This document shows, piece after piece, positions 35,344 through 44,234 of a stretch of DNA of 64,000 nt; within the stretch, counting starts at the first letter, position 1; each line of letters opens with the position of its first letter. The notes below the pieces were generated by a model that saw only the letters and a program-made list of their open reading frames with translations, made no database searches and was not told the origin of the DNA. Where the stretch lies: positions 4,278,001 through 4,342,000 of the forward strand of contig NZ_JACCFL010000001.1 of the NCBI RefSeq assembly GCF_013410375.1, read 5' to 3'. This DNA comes from Leifsonia shinshuensis. GTDB lineage: Bacteria > Actinomycetota > Actinomycetes > Actinomycetales > Microbacteriaceae. The position numbers were made by a program, and so were the translations under genes.

Positions 35344-36836
35344 GCGGATTCAACTGGTTGTCGCAACACCTCGATCGAGAGGTGTTCAGCGATGGTGACG
35401 GCGGATTGGAGCAAGAAGACCAGCGAAGTGCCCGTGAGTGCGCGTCGGCAGTGGCGTGCGGATCGGGCGTTGCGTCCGCCGATGCGCTCGCCCGGGCGGC
35501 CTGAGCCTTCGCGGGAGGTGCAACGGCAGTTCTGGCGTCTGATCGCGACGGGTATCACCTCCGCCGAAGCGGCGCTGACGGTGGGCGTGTCTGTGCCGGT
35601 CGGGACCCGTTGGTTTCGTCACGCTGGCGGCATGCCGCCGATCAGCCTCGCCCCGCCCACAGGTCGCTATCTGTCCTTCGAGGAACGCGAGGAGATCGCG
35701 CTTCTCCGCGCCAAGCAGCTCGGCGTGCGTGAGATCGCCCGCAGGATCGGCCGCGACCCGGGAACGATCTCCCGCGAGCTGCGCCGCAATGCCGCCACGC
35801 GCAGCGGCAAGCAGGAATACCGGGCGCTGGTGGCGCAGTGGAAGGCGCAGCAGGCGGCGAAGCGGCCGAAGAAGGCGAGGTTGGTGACCAACGCTAGGCT
35901 GCGCGAGTACGTCCAGGACCGTCTCGCCGGCAACGTCCGCCGACCCGATGGCAGCGTGGTCGTCGGCCCTGAGCCGCTGGCATGGAAGGGGCGGAACAAG
36001 CCGCATCGGCAGGACCGGCGGTGGGCGATCGCGTGGAGCCCGGAGCAGATCTCACACCGCCTGAAGGTCGACTTCCCGGATGATGAGTCCATGCGCATCA
36101 GCCACGAGGCGATCTACCAGTCGCTGTTCATCCAGGGCCGTGGCGCGCTCAAACGCGAACTCGTCACCTGCCTGCGAACCGGTCGCGCACTCCGGCAGCC
36201 ACGAGCTCGAGCGCAGAACCGGCCGCAAGGGCATGTCACCGCCGATGTCGTGTTCTCCGAACGTCCTGCGGAGGCGGCGGACCGCGCCGTTCCTGGGCAC
36301 TGGGAGGGGGATCTGATCATCGGAACGGGCCGATCGGCGATCGGCACTGTCGTCGAGCGCAAGAGCCGCTCGACTCTGCTGGTGCACCTGCCCCGCCTGG
36401 AGGGCTGGGGCGAGAACCCATATGTGAAGAACGGTCCTGCACTGGGAGGCTACGGCGCCGTCGCGATGAATGCTGCTCTCGTCGCGACCATGACGAAGCT
36501 TCCAGAACAGCTTCGCAAGACACTCACCTGGGATCGCGGCAAGGAGCTTTCTGCGCATGCCCAGTTCGCGCTTGAGACGGGCACGAAGGTGTTCTTCGCC
36601 GACCCCCACTCGCCCTGGCAGCGGCCGACGAACGAGAACACAAACGGGTTGCTGCGTCAATACTTCCCGAAGGGCACGGACCTCTCGCGGTGGTCGGCCG
36701 AGGACCTCGAAGCCGTCGCTCTCGCGCTCAACAACCGGCCACGGAAAAGCCTGAACTGGCGCACTCCCGCGGAAGTCTTCGAGGAACAGCTACGCTCGCT
36801 TCAACAACACGGTGTTGCAACGACCGATTGAGCCCA
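35344..36836 (+). mobile_element. IS30-family element inserted in IS-D
   Basis: The ends contain TCAACTGGTTGTCGCAACACC (written as two parts: TCAACTGGTTG and TCGCAACACC) and, at the right, the complement of TCAATCGGTCG plus TTGCAACACC. Ends are placed to within a few bases. CAG may be the target duplication. Confidence 0.75.
35392..36831 (+). CDS. IS30-family transposase
   Basis: A 479-residue protein from ATG 35392. The HTH region RYLSFEEREEIALLRAKQLG with REIARRIGRDPGTISRELRR is the IS30 DNA-binding signature. The DDE core shows GHWEGDLIIG (Asp), TWDRGKELS (Asp) and RPTNENTNGLLRQYFPKG (Glu). An N-terminal extension with its own HTH-like segment (FWRLIATGITSAEAALTVG) is normal for one IS30 subgroup. 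Intact. Confidence 0.93.
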   Translation: MVTADWSKKTSEVPVSARRQWRADRALRPPMRSPGRPEPSREVQRQFWRLIATGITSAEAALTVGVSVPVGTRWFRHAGGMPPISLAPPTGRYLSFEEREEIALLRAKQLGVREIARRIGRDPGTISRELRRNAATRSGKQEYRALVAQWKAQQAAKRPKKARLVTNARLREYVQDRLAGNVRRPDGSVVVGPEPLAWKGRNKPHRQDRRWAIAWSPEQISHRLKVDFPDDESMRISHEAIYQSLFIQGRGALKRELVTCLRTGRALRQPRARAQNRPQGHVTADVVFSERPAEAADRAVPGHWEGDLIIGTGRSAIGTVVERKSRSTLLVHLPRLEGWGENPYVKNGPALGGYGAVAMNAALVATMTKLPEQLRKTLTWDRGKELSAHAQFALETGTKVFFADPHSPWQRPTNENTNGLLRQYFPKGTDLSRWSAEDLEAVALALNNRPRKSLNWRTPAEVFEEQLRSLQQHGVATTD

Positions 36837-37192
36837 AGCAGTTCACCTCGATCAGCTTCGCCGAGACCCTCGCCCTCGAGGGCATAGCCGCGTCCATCGG
36901 GTCGATCGGCGACGCCTACGACAACGCCCTCGCCGAGTCGACGATCGGGCTGTTCAAGAACGAAGCCATCCGCGACGACTCCCCATTCCGCAACGGGCCG
37001 CTGCGGACCGTCGACGACGTGGAATGGGTCACCGCCGAATGGGTCGACTGGTACAACCACCGGCGCCTGCACTCCACGCTCGGCGATGTCCCGCCCGACG
37101 AGTTCGAGGCCGTCTACTACGCTGACCTCGAAACGCCATCCCACCCGGTGCTGGCACCCGCATAGGAGCGGCAGAGAACCGGGGACGCCTCA

Positions 37193-37275
37193 GGGTGACC
37201 ATGAGGTTGGCGAGGGCGACGAGATGCCACTTGTCGACTGCGATCCGCGCGTCCGGCAGGGCGGTGCGGATCCCG
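37193..37275 (-). pseudogene. ISL3-family transposase fragment
   Basis: The minus strand reads GIRTALPDARIAVDKWHLVA then LANLMVT, the central DDE region of ISL3 transposases (Asp in AVDKWHLV). It is cut by IS-D on one side and by another fragment on the other. Confidence 0.65.
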
Positions 37276-37276
37276 G

Positions 37277-37399
37277 ATCGACAGGTACAACAGCGCCCGC
37301 CCGCACACCCGCCTCGGCAACGCCCCACCCGCCGAGTACGAGGCAGCGCACTGCGCTGAGCCCACCAAGTCATCGCGACCGGCAATGACACCTGCATAG
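37277..37399 (+). pseudogene. C-terminal fragment of an IS3-family OrfB
   Basis: The plus strand reads DRYNSARPHTRLGNAPPAEY and ends at TAG (37399), matching the WIDxYNxxRPHxxLG...PAEY ending of IS3 transposases. No other part of that element is present. Confidence 0.6.
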
Positions 37400-37448
37400 A
37401 CGTGGCATCAACGCGTAGATGTTTCAGTTTCTTCTGTCTGGGGCTGTG

Positions 37449-38558
37449 TCAGGTGCTGGACCGGGTGTAGGCAGCGGCGCGCACCACATCGTCGTCCTCC
37501 AGTCCAGCTCCTAGTGCTCCGCCCACGGTGGCCAGGCTGGCGGTGAGCCAGCTGATCTTCGCGTAGTCCAAAGCGTTCACTGGGTGACCGGCGATACCGG
37601 CCAGTACCTGCTCGTCGATGAGCAGCAGCGCGCCGACCCAGGACAGGATGAATAAGCCGAGGTAGAACACCACAACCCCGATGGCCACGGTGGCGGTGGT
37701 GGCCAAATTGAACAGGATCACCTGCTCACGTTGGGCTCGCCGCCGTGGGCGCTCCCACAAGTCGGCTCCCAGGATCAGGGTGGCACTCACCGCCCCGATC
37801 GCCATCACCGCCAGCAGGACCAGGCGCACCGGCCCGTAGGCCATGGCCAGTACCCATAGGTCCGAGGCCACCAATGTCAGCATGCCGGTGGCCGCTGCCA
37901 CGACCATCGCCCGGGAGAGCCGGGCCACGAAGGCCCAAGGCTGGTTGGCGCGGATCATGCCCAGCAGCAGCCGCACGTTGCCGCTCAGCACTCGGGCCGT
38001 GAACTGCACGACGTTGTCGTCCGGGCGTTCGTCGAGATCGGTGGACAGCTGGTGGGCTCTTCGAGCAAGATCCCGCTGGGCGTTGAGGTCTTCGGCGTCG
38101 TAGCCCAGGAGCTGCCCGACCACGTGCACGGTGGTCTCTTGCACCTTCTGCCGCACGTGCACGGGTCCCAGGGTTGGGACGGAGACCAGTCCTACCCCGT
38201 GCACGGGGCTGAGCTGGGTGAGCACCGGACGTCGGCCGGTCTTCAGGGGGATCTCGGTGAGCACCACGGCCAAATCCCAGTTCTCCTCCAGCACGCGGTT
38301 TCGGGCTGCCTCCAGCAGGTCCAAGGTCTCGGTGGGTGGATCGACCAGCCGGTCTTCGGCCATCTTCAGTTGCCAGCGCACTCCCGGATACCGCTGCACC
38401 AAAATCTTGCGCACCGAGGTGGTGACCTCGGGGCCGAGCACCGCACTCAGGGATGGTGAGACCACCAGGCCGATGAGCAGCTCAGCATCGGAAAGGGGTT
38501 CGGCAGGATCGGCGGTGGATCCGCAACGCTCAGCAGTCACCGCTCCATGATGAGGCAA
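37449..38558 (-). CDS. Membrane protein of unknown function within the stress island
   Basis: 369 residues. A soluble N-terminal half (about 1-210) contains LLIGLVVSPSLSAVLGPEV and a conserved-looking ENWDLAVVLTEIPLKTGRRP. Four to five membrane helices follow (for example MVVAAATGMLTLVASDLWVL, LVLLAVMAIGAVSATLILGA, VAIGVVVFYLGLFILSWVGA) and an acidic GLEDDDVVRAAAY end. I do not recognise a named family. It is the only non-transposon gene on its side of the IS-D/IS30 cluster; when the segment is circular it lies upstream of IS-B. It may be stress cargo. Confidence 0.75.
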   Translation of the reverse strand: MPHHGAVTAERCGSTADPAEPLSDAELLIGLVVSPSLSAVLGPEVTTSVRKILVQRYPGVRWQLKMAEDRLVDPPTETLDLLEAARNRVLEENWDLAVVLTEIPLKTGRRPVLTQLSPVHGVGLVSVPTLGPVHVRQKVQETTVHVVGQLLGYDAEDLNAQRDLARRAHQLSTDLDERPDDNVVQFTARVLSGNVRLLLGMIRANQPWAFVARLSRAMVVAAATGMLTLVASDLWVLAMAYGPVRLVLLAVMAIGAVSATLILGADLWERPRRRAQREQVILFNLATTATVAIGVVVFYLGLFILSWVGALLLIDEQVLAGIAGHPVNALDYAKISWLTASLATVGGALGAGLEDDDVVRAAAYTRSST

Positions 38559-38891
38559 CCACGGGCCGGATTGCTACTGGCTGGATGGAGCCCCCAAGGT
38601 TTCGTGCAGCACCGCGGGCCGGATTCGGTGGTCGCCTCGATCCCGGAAAGAGCGGTGCTGCTCACTGCGAAATCCTCTCCCCGCCGACGCCGCCAGCGCG
38701 AAGACATCACAGCCAGCGGGCCCGGGACCTGCCGGTGTCGAGGACGGCTTCTCGATGATGCTGCAGTGACGGATCGGTTGAAGTGTTTCGGCGGTGTGGG
38801 AGCAGTGATCAGCGTGGGGCCGGTCGATTCCGTTCGGACAGGTGCTGCATCGACTGCCCAGCGGCAGGTGCGGTACTGATGCGAGGTGGGC
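38559..38891. other. Stretch without a supported gene
   Basis: Several frames are open in this GC-rich region, but none resembles a protein. It separates the membrane-protein gene from the IS-B terminus. A promoter for that gene would be expected here; no consensus site seen. Confidence 0.4.
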
Positions 38892-39778
38892 TGTGTCAAG
38901 TTTCGTGGACGGTCTCTTTGGTGGTCAGGCCGCGATCGCGGTCTGATGGTCGTGGTCGGCGCGGACTTCGGCGGGGGTGCGGTACCCGAGGGTCGAGTGC
39001 AGCCGCTGCCGGTTGTAGAACACCTCGATGTACTGCATGACGTGGAACCGTGCTCGTGCGCGGGTGGCGAACGTGTGACGGTGGTACATCTCGTTCTTGA
39101 GCATGCTGAAGAACGACTCGGCAACGGCGTTGGCCCAGCACACCCCGGTGCGCCCGACGGACAGCCGCACGCCGGAGCTGGTGGCGAGGGCGGCGTATTC
39201 GGCCGAGGTGTAGACCGATCCTCTGTCGGAATGGAACACGGCTCCCTGTGTGAGGCGATCGTGGGTGTGTGCCATCCGGAGGGCATCGCAGACGAGTTCG
39301 GCGCGCATGTGGGCGGCCATCGACCAGCCGACCACTTCACGGTTGAACAGATCGATCACTGTCGCCAGGTACAGCCAGCCCTCCGAGGCTGGAACTCAAG
39401 AGGTGCGCAGGTAGGTGATGTCACCGACGAGCCGCTGCCCGGGCGCGTCGGCGGTGAAGTCGCGGCGCAGCAGGTCCGGGCGGGTGATCTCGTCCTCGGC
39501 GGGGATCGTGGTGCGCTTACGGCTCCGGGGCTGGACGCCGAAGATCCCGAGGTCGCGCATCAGGGCTCGCACCAGTCCTTCCGATGCGGCCACGCCGCAG
39601 CGGCGCAGCTCGGCCAGGACTCGCCGGAAACCGCTGGTCTGGTTCGATGCCTCGTGGATCTGCGCGATCTGCTCGGCCAGCGCCTGCCTACGCGCCGCGC
39701 GCGGCGAGGGTGCGGGGCCGCGGCGCGCCCAGGCGTAGTAGCCGGCGCGGGAGACCCCGAGCAGACCGGCCATGAACC
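38892..39778 (-). mobile_element. Left part of split IS3-family element IS-B
   Basis: Outer end TGTGTCAAGTTTCGTGGAC at 38892 pairs with the end at 20587. The inner edge is AACC (39775-39778), which is repeated at 20195-20198. See the right part at 20195-20587. Confidence 0.85.
38925..39778 (-). pseudogene. IS-B orfB, 3' portion, with an internal stop
   Basis: From the inner edge it reads FMAGLLGVSRAGYYAWARRG to GDITYLRTS, then TGA (39396-39398), then continues in the same frame as VPASEGWLYLATVIDLFNRE to the end at 38925. The DDE residues are present (Asp in VGDITYL, Asp in FHSDRGSVY, Glu in NAVAESFFSMLKNE). The expected join is YLRTWEGWLY, so a few extra codons carrying the stop were inserted. 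IS-B is therefore dead as well as split. Confidence 0.82.
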
Positions 39779-39791
39779 TGAGCCGCCCCCT

Positions 39792-40607
39792 TCATTCGGT
39801 CCGGACGTTCTGTGAGTCGTCGGTTTCCATTTGATGGGTGCACTGTCGAGCGTACTCGGCTGGGGGTAGGTAGCCGAGCGAGGAGTGCCGGCGGTGGTGG
39901 TTGTACTCGTCCTTCCAGTCGCCGATGATGACCTGCGCGTGCAGCAGCGAGTAGAAGCTGTTGATGTTGAGGCACTCGTCGCGGATCCGGCTGTTGAACG
40001 ACTCGACGTACCCGTTGCGCCACGGCGAGCCCGGAGGGATGTAGGACAGGCCGGTGCGGGTGCCGGCCCAGTCGGCCATCGCCTCGCTGATGAACTCCGG
40101 CCCGTTGTCCGACCTGAGCACCGCCGGGGCGCCCCGGGCGGCGACGAGGTCCTCGAGGTGGGCGGTGAGTCGGTCGGCGGTAATCGAGCGCTCCACGAGG
40201 CCGCCGATGCACTCCCGGGTGTGTTCGTCGACGATCGAGCAGATCTTGATCGGTCGGCCGTGCTCGTCGGCGTCGAACTGAAAGTCCACCGCCCACACCA
40301 CGTTCGGCGCGTCCGCCGTCGGCGCGTCGACGGTCGAGGACCCGACGCGCTTGCGTCGACGCCGCTGCGGGACCCGGAGCCCTTCGTCACGCCACAGGCG
40401 TTGGATCTTCTTGTGGTTCACCACCCACCCCTCGGCGCGGGCGTCGTGATACGCCCGCCGGTACCCGTAGCGGGGATGGTCCTTCGCCCAGGCGCGCAGC
40501 CACTCCCTGAACGCCCGATCCGGGTCCGCGACCGTGTCGCCCTTGAGCGGTCGCCGATACGCGGAGCGGCTCAGCCCGACCAGACGGCACGCCATCCGTT
40601 CGCTCAC
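39792..40607 (-). CDS. IS3-family transposase OrfB (IS-A copy 2)
   Basis: A 271-residue DDE integrase, identical in translation to 18961-19776, intact, with the triad in VVWAVDF, RSDNGPEF and YVESFN. Conservation of both copies points to a very recent event. Confidence 0.92.
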   Translation of the reverse strand: MSERMACRLVGLSRSAYRRPLKGDTVADPDRAFREWLRAWAKDHPRYGYRRAYHDARAEGWVVNHKKIQRLWRDEGLRVPQRRRRKRVGSSTVDAPTADAPNVVWAVDFQFDADEHGRPIKICSIVDEHTRECIGGLVERSITADRLTAHLEDLVAARGAPAVLRSDNGPEFISEAMADWAGTRTGLSYIPPGSPWRNGYVESFNSRIRDECLNINSFYSLLHAQVIIGDWKDEYNHHRRHSSLGYLPPAEYARQCTHQMETDDSQNVRTE

Positions 40608-40657
40608 CCGCAGCTTGCGCTTGAGGTGATCGACGGCGGCGCGGCGCCTGTCCAGGC

Positions 40658-40942
40658 TTAGAAGTTTCCCTCAGCCAGCTCCTTGAGCGCGGCCTTCTCC
40701 AGCTCCGCTTCCGCGAGCAGACGCTTCAGGGTCGCATTCTGCTTCTCCAGCTCCTTCAGGCGCTTTGCGTCGTCGGCCTTGAGGCCGCCGTACTGGTTCC
40801 GCCACCGGTAGTACGTCTGCTCGGACACCACGAGCTCCCGGCACACCGCCGAGACGTCCTGACCGTCGGCGAGCATCCTGTCGGCCTGCCCGAGCTTACG
40901 GACGACCTGCTCCGGGGTGTGACGCTTCCTGCTGTTCGTCAT
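40658..40942 (-). CDS. IS3-family transposase OrfA (IS-A copy 2)
   Basis: 94 residues, identical to 19827-20111. The one difference noticed between the copies (40654, A for G) lies 4 nt past its stop, in the stretch between orfA and orfB. Confidence 0.9.
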   Translation of the reverse strand: MTNSRKRHTPEQVVRKLGQADRMLADGQDVSAVCRELVVSEQTYYRWRNQYGGLKADDAKRLKELEKQNATLKRLLAEAELEKAALKELAEGNF

Positions 40943-41027
40943 GATCTGACCAGTCTCCCTGCCCGCGACCGCGGACAACAGGACGACTCTCATAACGACT
41001 GGACCTACGAAACGGGGTCAGCCCAGA

Positions 41028-41053
41028 GGGACGCGCCCACCCGGGCGCGTCCC
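41028..41053 (+). terminator. Terminator hairpin at the right IS-A junction
   Basis: GGGACGCGCCC-ACCC-GGGCGCGTCCC is a perfect 11-bp stem followed by TTCTTCTCT. If the circle were removed, this hairpin would lie about 70 nt after the immunity gene stop, so it is probably the original terminator of the toxin-immunity operon. Confidence 0.75.
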
Positions 41054-41167
41054 TTCTTCTCTCTGCCCGGCGGTCCAAAAGGAATGGAGTGCGGGGCAGC
41101 CCGGGGCCTGTGGCGTACGTTTGGGGATCCGCTTGCGGGCGCCAAGCCCGTCGAGCCGGTCGGTGAG

Positions 41168-41350
41168 CTACTCCACTCCGCTCGGTGGCCAGGAGGTCAG
41201 CGGCGCTTTCCGCGCCGGAGCGGGCGCGGAGAGCCGTTCGCGCATGCCGACGATACTGGCGAGTTGCGCCGCGAGGTCCACGTCGATCTGCGTCGCTGGA
41301 CGCGAGACTTCCGCACCTGCAAGGCGTATGGTCTCAAGTGAATATTCGCT
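41168..41350 (-). pseudogene. Possible C-terminal gene fragment cut by IS21
   Basis: The minus strand reads LETIRLAGAEVSRPATQIDV...LAAQLASIVGMRERL before a stop at 41168, and is open up to the IS21 end. The composition is protein-like, but no family is recognised. Confidence 0.3.
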
Positions 41351-41499
41351 TCTCTGAGCGCCACGAGTATTGGGGTTGAGCGCGACTTGCTCGTGGACGC
41401 GATCGCGTTGTTGAGCGCCACCGGATATTGGGGTTCGGCGCCGTCTTTCTAGGCTCCTTCTGCCGCGTGGCTGATCACACGGCAGAAGGAGTAGTTCGG

Positions 41500-43065
41500 A
41501 TGGTACGCAGGATCAAGGCGAAGCTGGTGCTGAGGCTTCGCGCGGAGGGGCTCACGGGTCGGCAGATCGCGGCGCAGGGCATGTCCAGGCACTCGGTGAC
41601 GGCGGTGCTCGACGCCGCTGACCGGGAGGGCATCGGCTGGGACGACATCGTCGAGCTCGAGGAAGCGGACGTGTATGCGCGGCTGTTCCCAGGGCGTGGT
41701 GATTACGAGAGTGTTCACGCGCAGCCGGACTGGGACCGGGTGCATCGGGAGCTCGCCCGGGTCGGGGTGACGTTGAAGCTGCTGCATGGTGAGTACGTCG
41801 ACGCTTGCCGGAGCAAGGGGGAGACGGCGATGGGGTACGACCGATTCTGCAAGTCGTATCAGCGTCACGTGCTGGTGATCGGCGCGTCGTCGCGGGTTGG
41901 ACACAAGGCGGGGCAGACGGTCGAGGTCGACTGGTCCGGGAAGACGATGCAGCTGACCGATCCGGTCACCGGGCAGCAGACGAGGGTGTACTTGTTCGTC
42001 GCGACGCTGCCGTTCTCGAGGTATTCGTTCGTCGAGCCGGCCCTGGATATGAAGCAGGACACCTGGTTGCGCGCGAACGCGGCGATGTTCGACTGGTTCG
42101 GGGGCAGCGTCCCGCGGATCGTCCCTGACAACCTGAAGACGGGAGTGATCAAGCACCCCGCTGAGGGCGAGGTCGTGCTCAACGACGCGTATCGGGAGCT
42201 CGCCGCGCACTACTCCGCGGCGGTGCTGCCGGGCCGGCTCGCGAAGCCGAAAGACAAGGCGAGCGTCGAGGGCACCGTCGGGAACGTCGCCACCTCGGTG
42301 ATCGCGACGCTGCGCAACAGGGCTTTCGCGACGCTGTCGGAACTGCGCGTCGCGATCCATGAGCGGGTCACCGCTTACAACGCCGAGCCGTTCCAGAAGC
42401 GCGCCGGATCGAGGCTTTCCGTGTTCGAGGCGGAGGAGAAGCCGCTGCTGAGGCCGCTGCCGGCGGTTCCGTTCGAGATCTCCCAGTGGCGCTATGGACG
42501 CAAGGTCCAGAAGAACGGGCACGTGGTGTTCGAGCGGAACTTCTACTCCGTCCCCTACGAGCACATCGGCCGGTCCGTCGACCTGCGGATCACGGACAGC
42601 ACCCTGGAGGTGTTCGCCGGGGACCAGCGGCTCACCAGTCACCTCCTCGCCCCCGCGGGGGTGATCAACGAGTACCGGACGCATGACAGCGACCTGCCCG
42701 ACGGGCCCCGCTACCAGCAGATGGACCCTCAACGGGCGCGGGAATGGGCGGCGAGGATCGGGGAGAACACCACCACGATCGTGAACCGCATCTTCGAGTC
42801 CGTGCCCGTCGATGAGCAGGGCCTGGACGCTGCGCTGGCAGTGCTGCGGATGACGAGACGCTACTCCGCGGCACGGGTCGAGGCGGCGGCCGGCATCGCG
42901 CTGCAGTCGCGGGTGAGGTCGCCGCGGTATGCGCATCTGCGACCGATCCTGGAGTCGAACCAGGAGCAGACCGGCAGGCGACAGCCAAGGTTCGAACCGA
43001 GTGCTTGGGAGGAACCGGCCGGGTATGTCCGCGGCGCCGACTACTACGCGGGAGGCACCCGATGA
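41500..43065 (+). CDS. istA: IS21-family transposase IstA
   Basis: 521 residues from ATG 41500 (AAGGAG 8 nt upstream). N-terminal HTH (RAEGLTGRQIAAQGMSRHSV), then the RVE integrase core with Asp in VEVDWSGKTM, Asp in RIVPDNLKTGV and Glu in KASVEGTVGN, and a beta-rich C-terminus (FSVPY-like NFYSVPYEHIG). It catalyses strand transfer with IstB as partner. Intact. Confidence 0.95.
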   Translation: MVRRIKAKLVLRLRAEGLTGRQIAAQGMSRHSVTAVLDAADREGIGWDDIVELEEADVYARLFPGRGDYESVHAQPDWDRVHRELARVGVTLKLLHGEYVDACRSKGETAMGYDRFCKSYQRHVLVIGASSRVGHKAGQTVEVDWSGKTMQLTDPVTGQQTRVYLFVATLPFSRYSFVEPALDMKQDTWLRANAAMFDWFGGSVPRIVPDNLKTGVIKHPAEGEVVLNDAYRELAAHYSAAVLPGRLAKPKDKASVEGTVGNVATSVIATLRNRAFATLSELRVAIHERVTAYNAEPFQKRAGSRLSVFEAEEKPLLRPLPAVPFEISQWRYGRKVQKNGHVVFERNFYSVPYEHIGRSVDLRITDSTLEVFAGDQRLTSHLLAPAGVINEYRTHDSDLPDGPRYQQMDPQRAREWAARIGENTTTIVNRIFESVPVDEQGLDAALAVLRMTRRYSAARVEAAAGIALQSRVRSPRYAHLRPILESNQEQTGRRQPRFEPSAWEEPAGYVRGADYYAGGTR

Positions 43066-43811
43066 GCCGGCTCGATGCGGAGACGAAGCGGAAGCTGCGG
43101 GAGATGGGCGTCCCCGCCCTGATCGACGCGTTCGACGTCCAGGACGACACCCTCACCATGGGGTTGGTGTTCGAAGAGCGCATCAAGCTCGCCGTCGACG
43201 ACGCCCACGCCGCGTTCACCCACTCGAAGGTCGAGGGGCTGATCCGGCGGGCGGGGCTGCGATACCCGAACGCGGACCTGCGCCGCGTCGATCTGCTCGA
43301 ACAGCGCGGCCTGGACCGGGGTGTGATCGCGCAGCTCGGGACCTGTCAGTTCATCACCCGGCACATGAACGTCGTGTTCCAAGGCTTCACCGGCTCCGGG
43401 AAGTCCTACCTCGGGTCCGCGTTGGCGAAACAGGCGTGTCAGCACCGCTACCGGGCGCACTACATCCGCATGCCCGACCTCGAAGAGACCTGGGCCGCCG
43501 CGAAAGACCGCCCCGCGGGCAGGGAGAAGTGGCTGCGGAAGTACTCCACGTTCACGCTGCTGGTGATCGACGAGTGGTTGCTCGACCCGCCCACCGACGA
43601 CGTCCGGTCCATGCTGCTCGAGCTCCTCGAGAGGCGTTACGACGCGACCTCGACGGTGTTCTGCACCCAATACGCGAAGAAGGACTGGCACCAGCGCCTC
43701 GGCGGCGGGGTCCATGCCGACGCGATCATGGACCGCATCGTCCACAACACCCTCTGGATCGAGACCGGCGACGTCAACATGCGCGAGCAGACCGCCGCCG
43801 CGGCCGGCTGA
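43062..43811 (+). CDS. istB: IS21-family helper ATPase IstB
   Basis: 249-residue DnaC/IstB-type AAA+ protein that positions IstA on the target. Walker A is GFTGSGKSYLG and Walker B LLVIDEWLL. ATG 43062 overlaps the istA stop (ATGA), giving coupled translation. Confidence 0.95.
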   Translation: MSRLDAETKRKLREMGVPALIDAFDVQDDTLTMGLVFEERIKLAVDDAHAAFTHSKVEGLIRRAGLRYPNADLRRVDLLEQRGLDRGVIAQLGTCQFITRHMNVVFQGFTGSGKSYLGSALAKQACQHRYRAHYIRMPDLEETWAAAKDRPAGREKWLRKYSTFTLLVIDEWLLDPPTDDVRSMLLELLERRYDATSTVFCTQYAKKDWHQRLGGGVHADAIMDRIVHNTLWIETGDVNMREQTAAAAG

Positions 43812-43920
43812 AACCGGGCCGGTGAGCGTCGCGCCCGCGGGGGTGGCGCTCACCGGCAATACCAGTGGCCCCGAGAGTGAATATCGACTGGCGCTCAACC
43901 GCAATAATCAGTGGCGCTCA

Positions 43921-44082
43921 CGACTCCAAATACTCACTCAAGCTCAAGAGTCCTCAATCGGCGGACGCGTGACCCGCTGCAACCAAAGCGGTGAGTAAAC
44001 GGTGAGTTTGGCCAAAAACCATTGAGCGGGTAGTCTGGGCCGCAGCCTTACTTCCCAGTGTTTATCTGGGATTCCGGGCCGC
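43921..44082. other. Spacer between IS21 and a tRNA fragment
   Basis: No gene. A small inverted repeat CCCAG-N7-CTGGG (44054-44070) lies just before the tRNA-like sequence. Confidence 0.35.
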
Positions 44083-44113
44083 GCGAGTGTAGTTCAATGG
44101 TAGAACTTCAGCC
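44083..44113 (+). pseudogene. 5' half of a tRNA-Gly
   Basis: GCGAGTGTAGTTCAATGGTA plus GAACTTCAGCC is the acceptor strand, D arm and first half of the anticodon stem of tRNA-Gly. The anticodon loop and T arm do not follow. Probably a break point left by an earlier integration or deletion. Confidence 0.6.
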
Positions 44114-44234
44114 TCGCCACTCGAGTAATCGAAGGGTCGCATCCGGCGCAGGTCATGTCCTGCGAGGGTTTCAGCTACGTGGCTAGGGTGACTGCAGGTC
44201 ACCCGTCCATGCGGTGCGCCTACGCTATATATCG

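Larger units (their letters stand above)
34704..37165 (+). pseudogene. IS-D orfB split by the IS30 insertion
   Basis: The 5' part (IVSFIDEQRAKGRAVESICD to LVHHSDAGSQ, about 34706-35343) and the 3' part (QFTSISFAETLALEG to the stop at 37165) together make a complete DDE integrase (Asp in VADFTYV, Asp in HHSDAGSQ, Glu in ALAESTIGLFKNE). About 1.49 kb of IS30 lies between them. Confidence 0.85.
34337..37192 (+). mobile_element. IS3-family element (IS-D) interrupted by an IS30 element
   Basis: The ends are TGAACCGTCCCCGGTT at 34337 and the complement of TGAGGCGTCCCCGGTT at 37192; after them the pattern CTGCCGCT / ATGCCGCT also matches. Without the IS30 insert the element is about 1.36 kb. No flanking target duplication is visible. 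Confidence 0.8.
39779..41025 (-). mobile_element. IS3-family element, copy 2 (IS-A, 1247 bp)
   Basis: Same length, strand and sequence as 18948-20194 (offset exactly 20831). Flanks are AACC on the left and GAGG on the right, the reverse assignment of copy 1. It sits inside IS-B orfB on its left and against a terminator on its right. Confidence 0.92.
41355..43920 (+). mobile_element. IS21-family element (istA-istB)
   Basis: The left end is TGAGCGCCACGAGTATTGGG and the right end the complement of TGAGCGCCACTGATTATTGC. The inner repeat GGTTGAGCGC also recurs at both ends, as is typical of the multiple terminal repeats of IS21. Length 2566 bp. No clear target duplication is visible. Confidence 0.85.

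Noticed and set aside
44083..44160. A functional tRNA-Gly
   Set aside because: The D arm is good, but there is no anticodon loop pairing or T arm after 44113.
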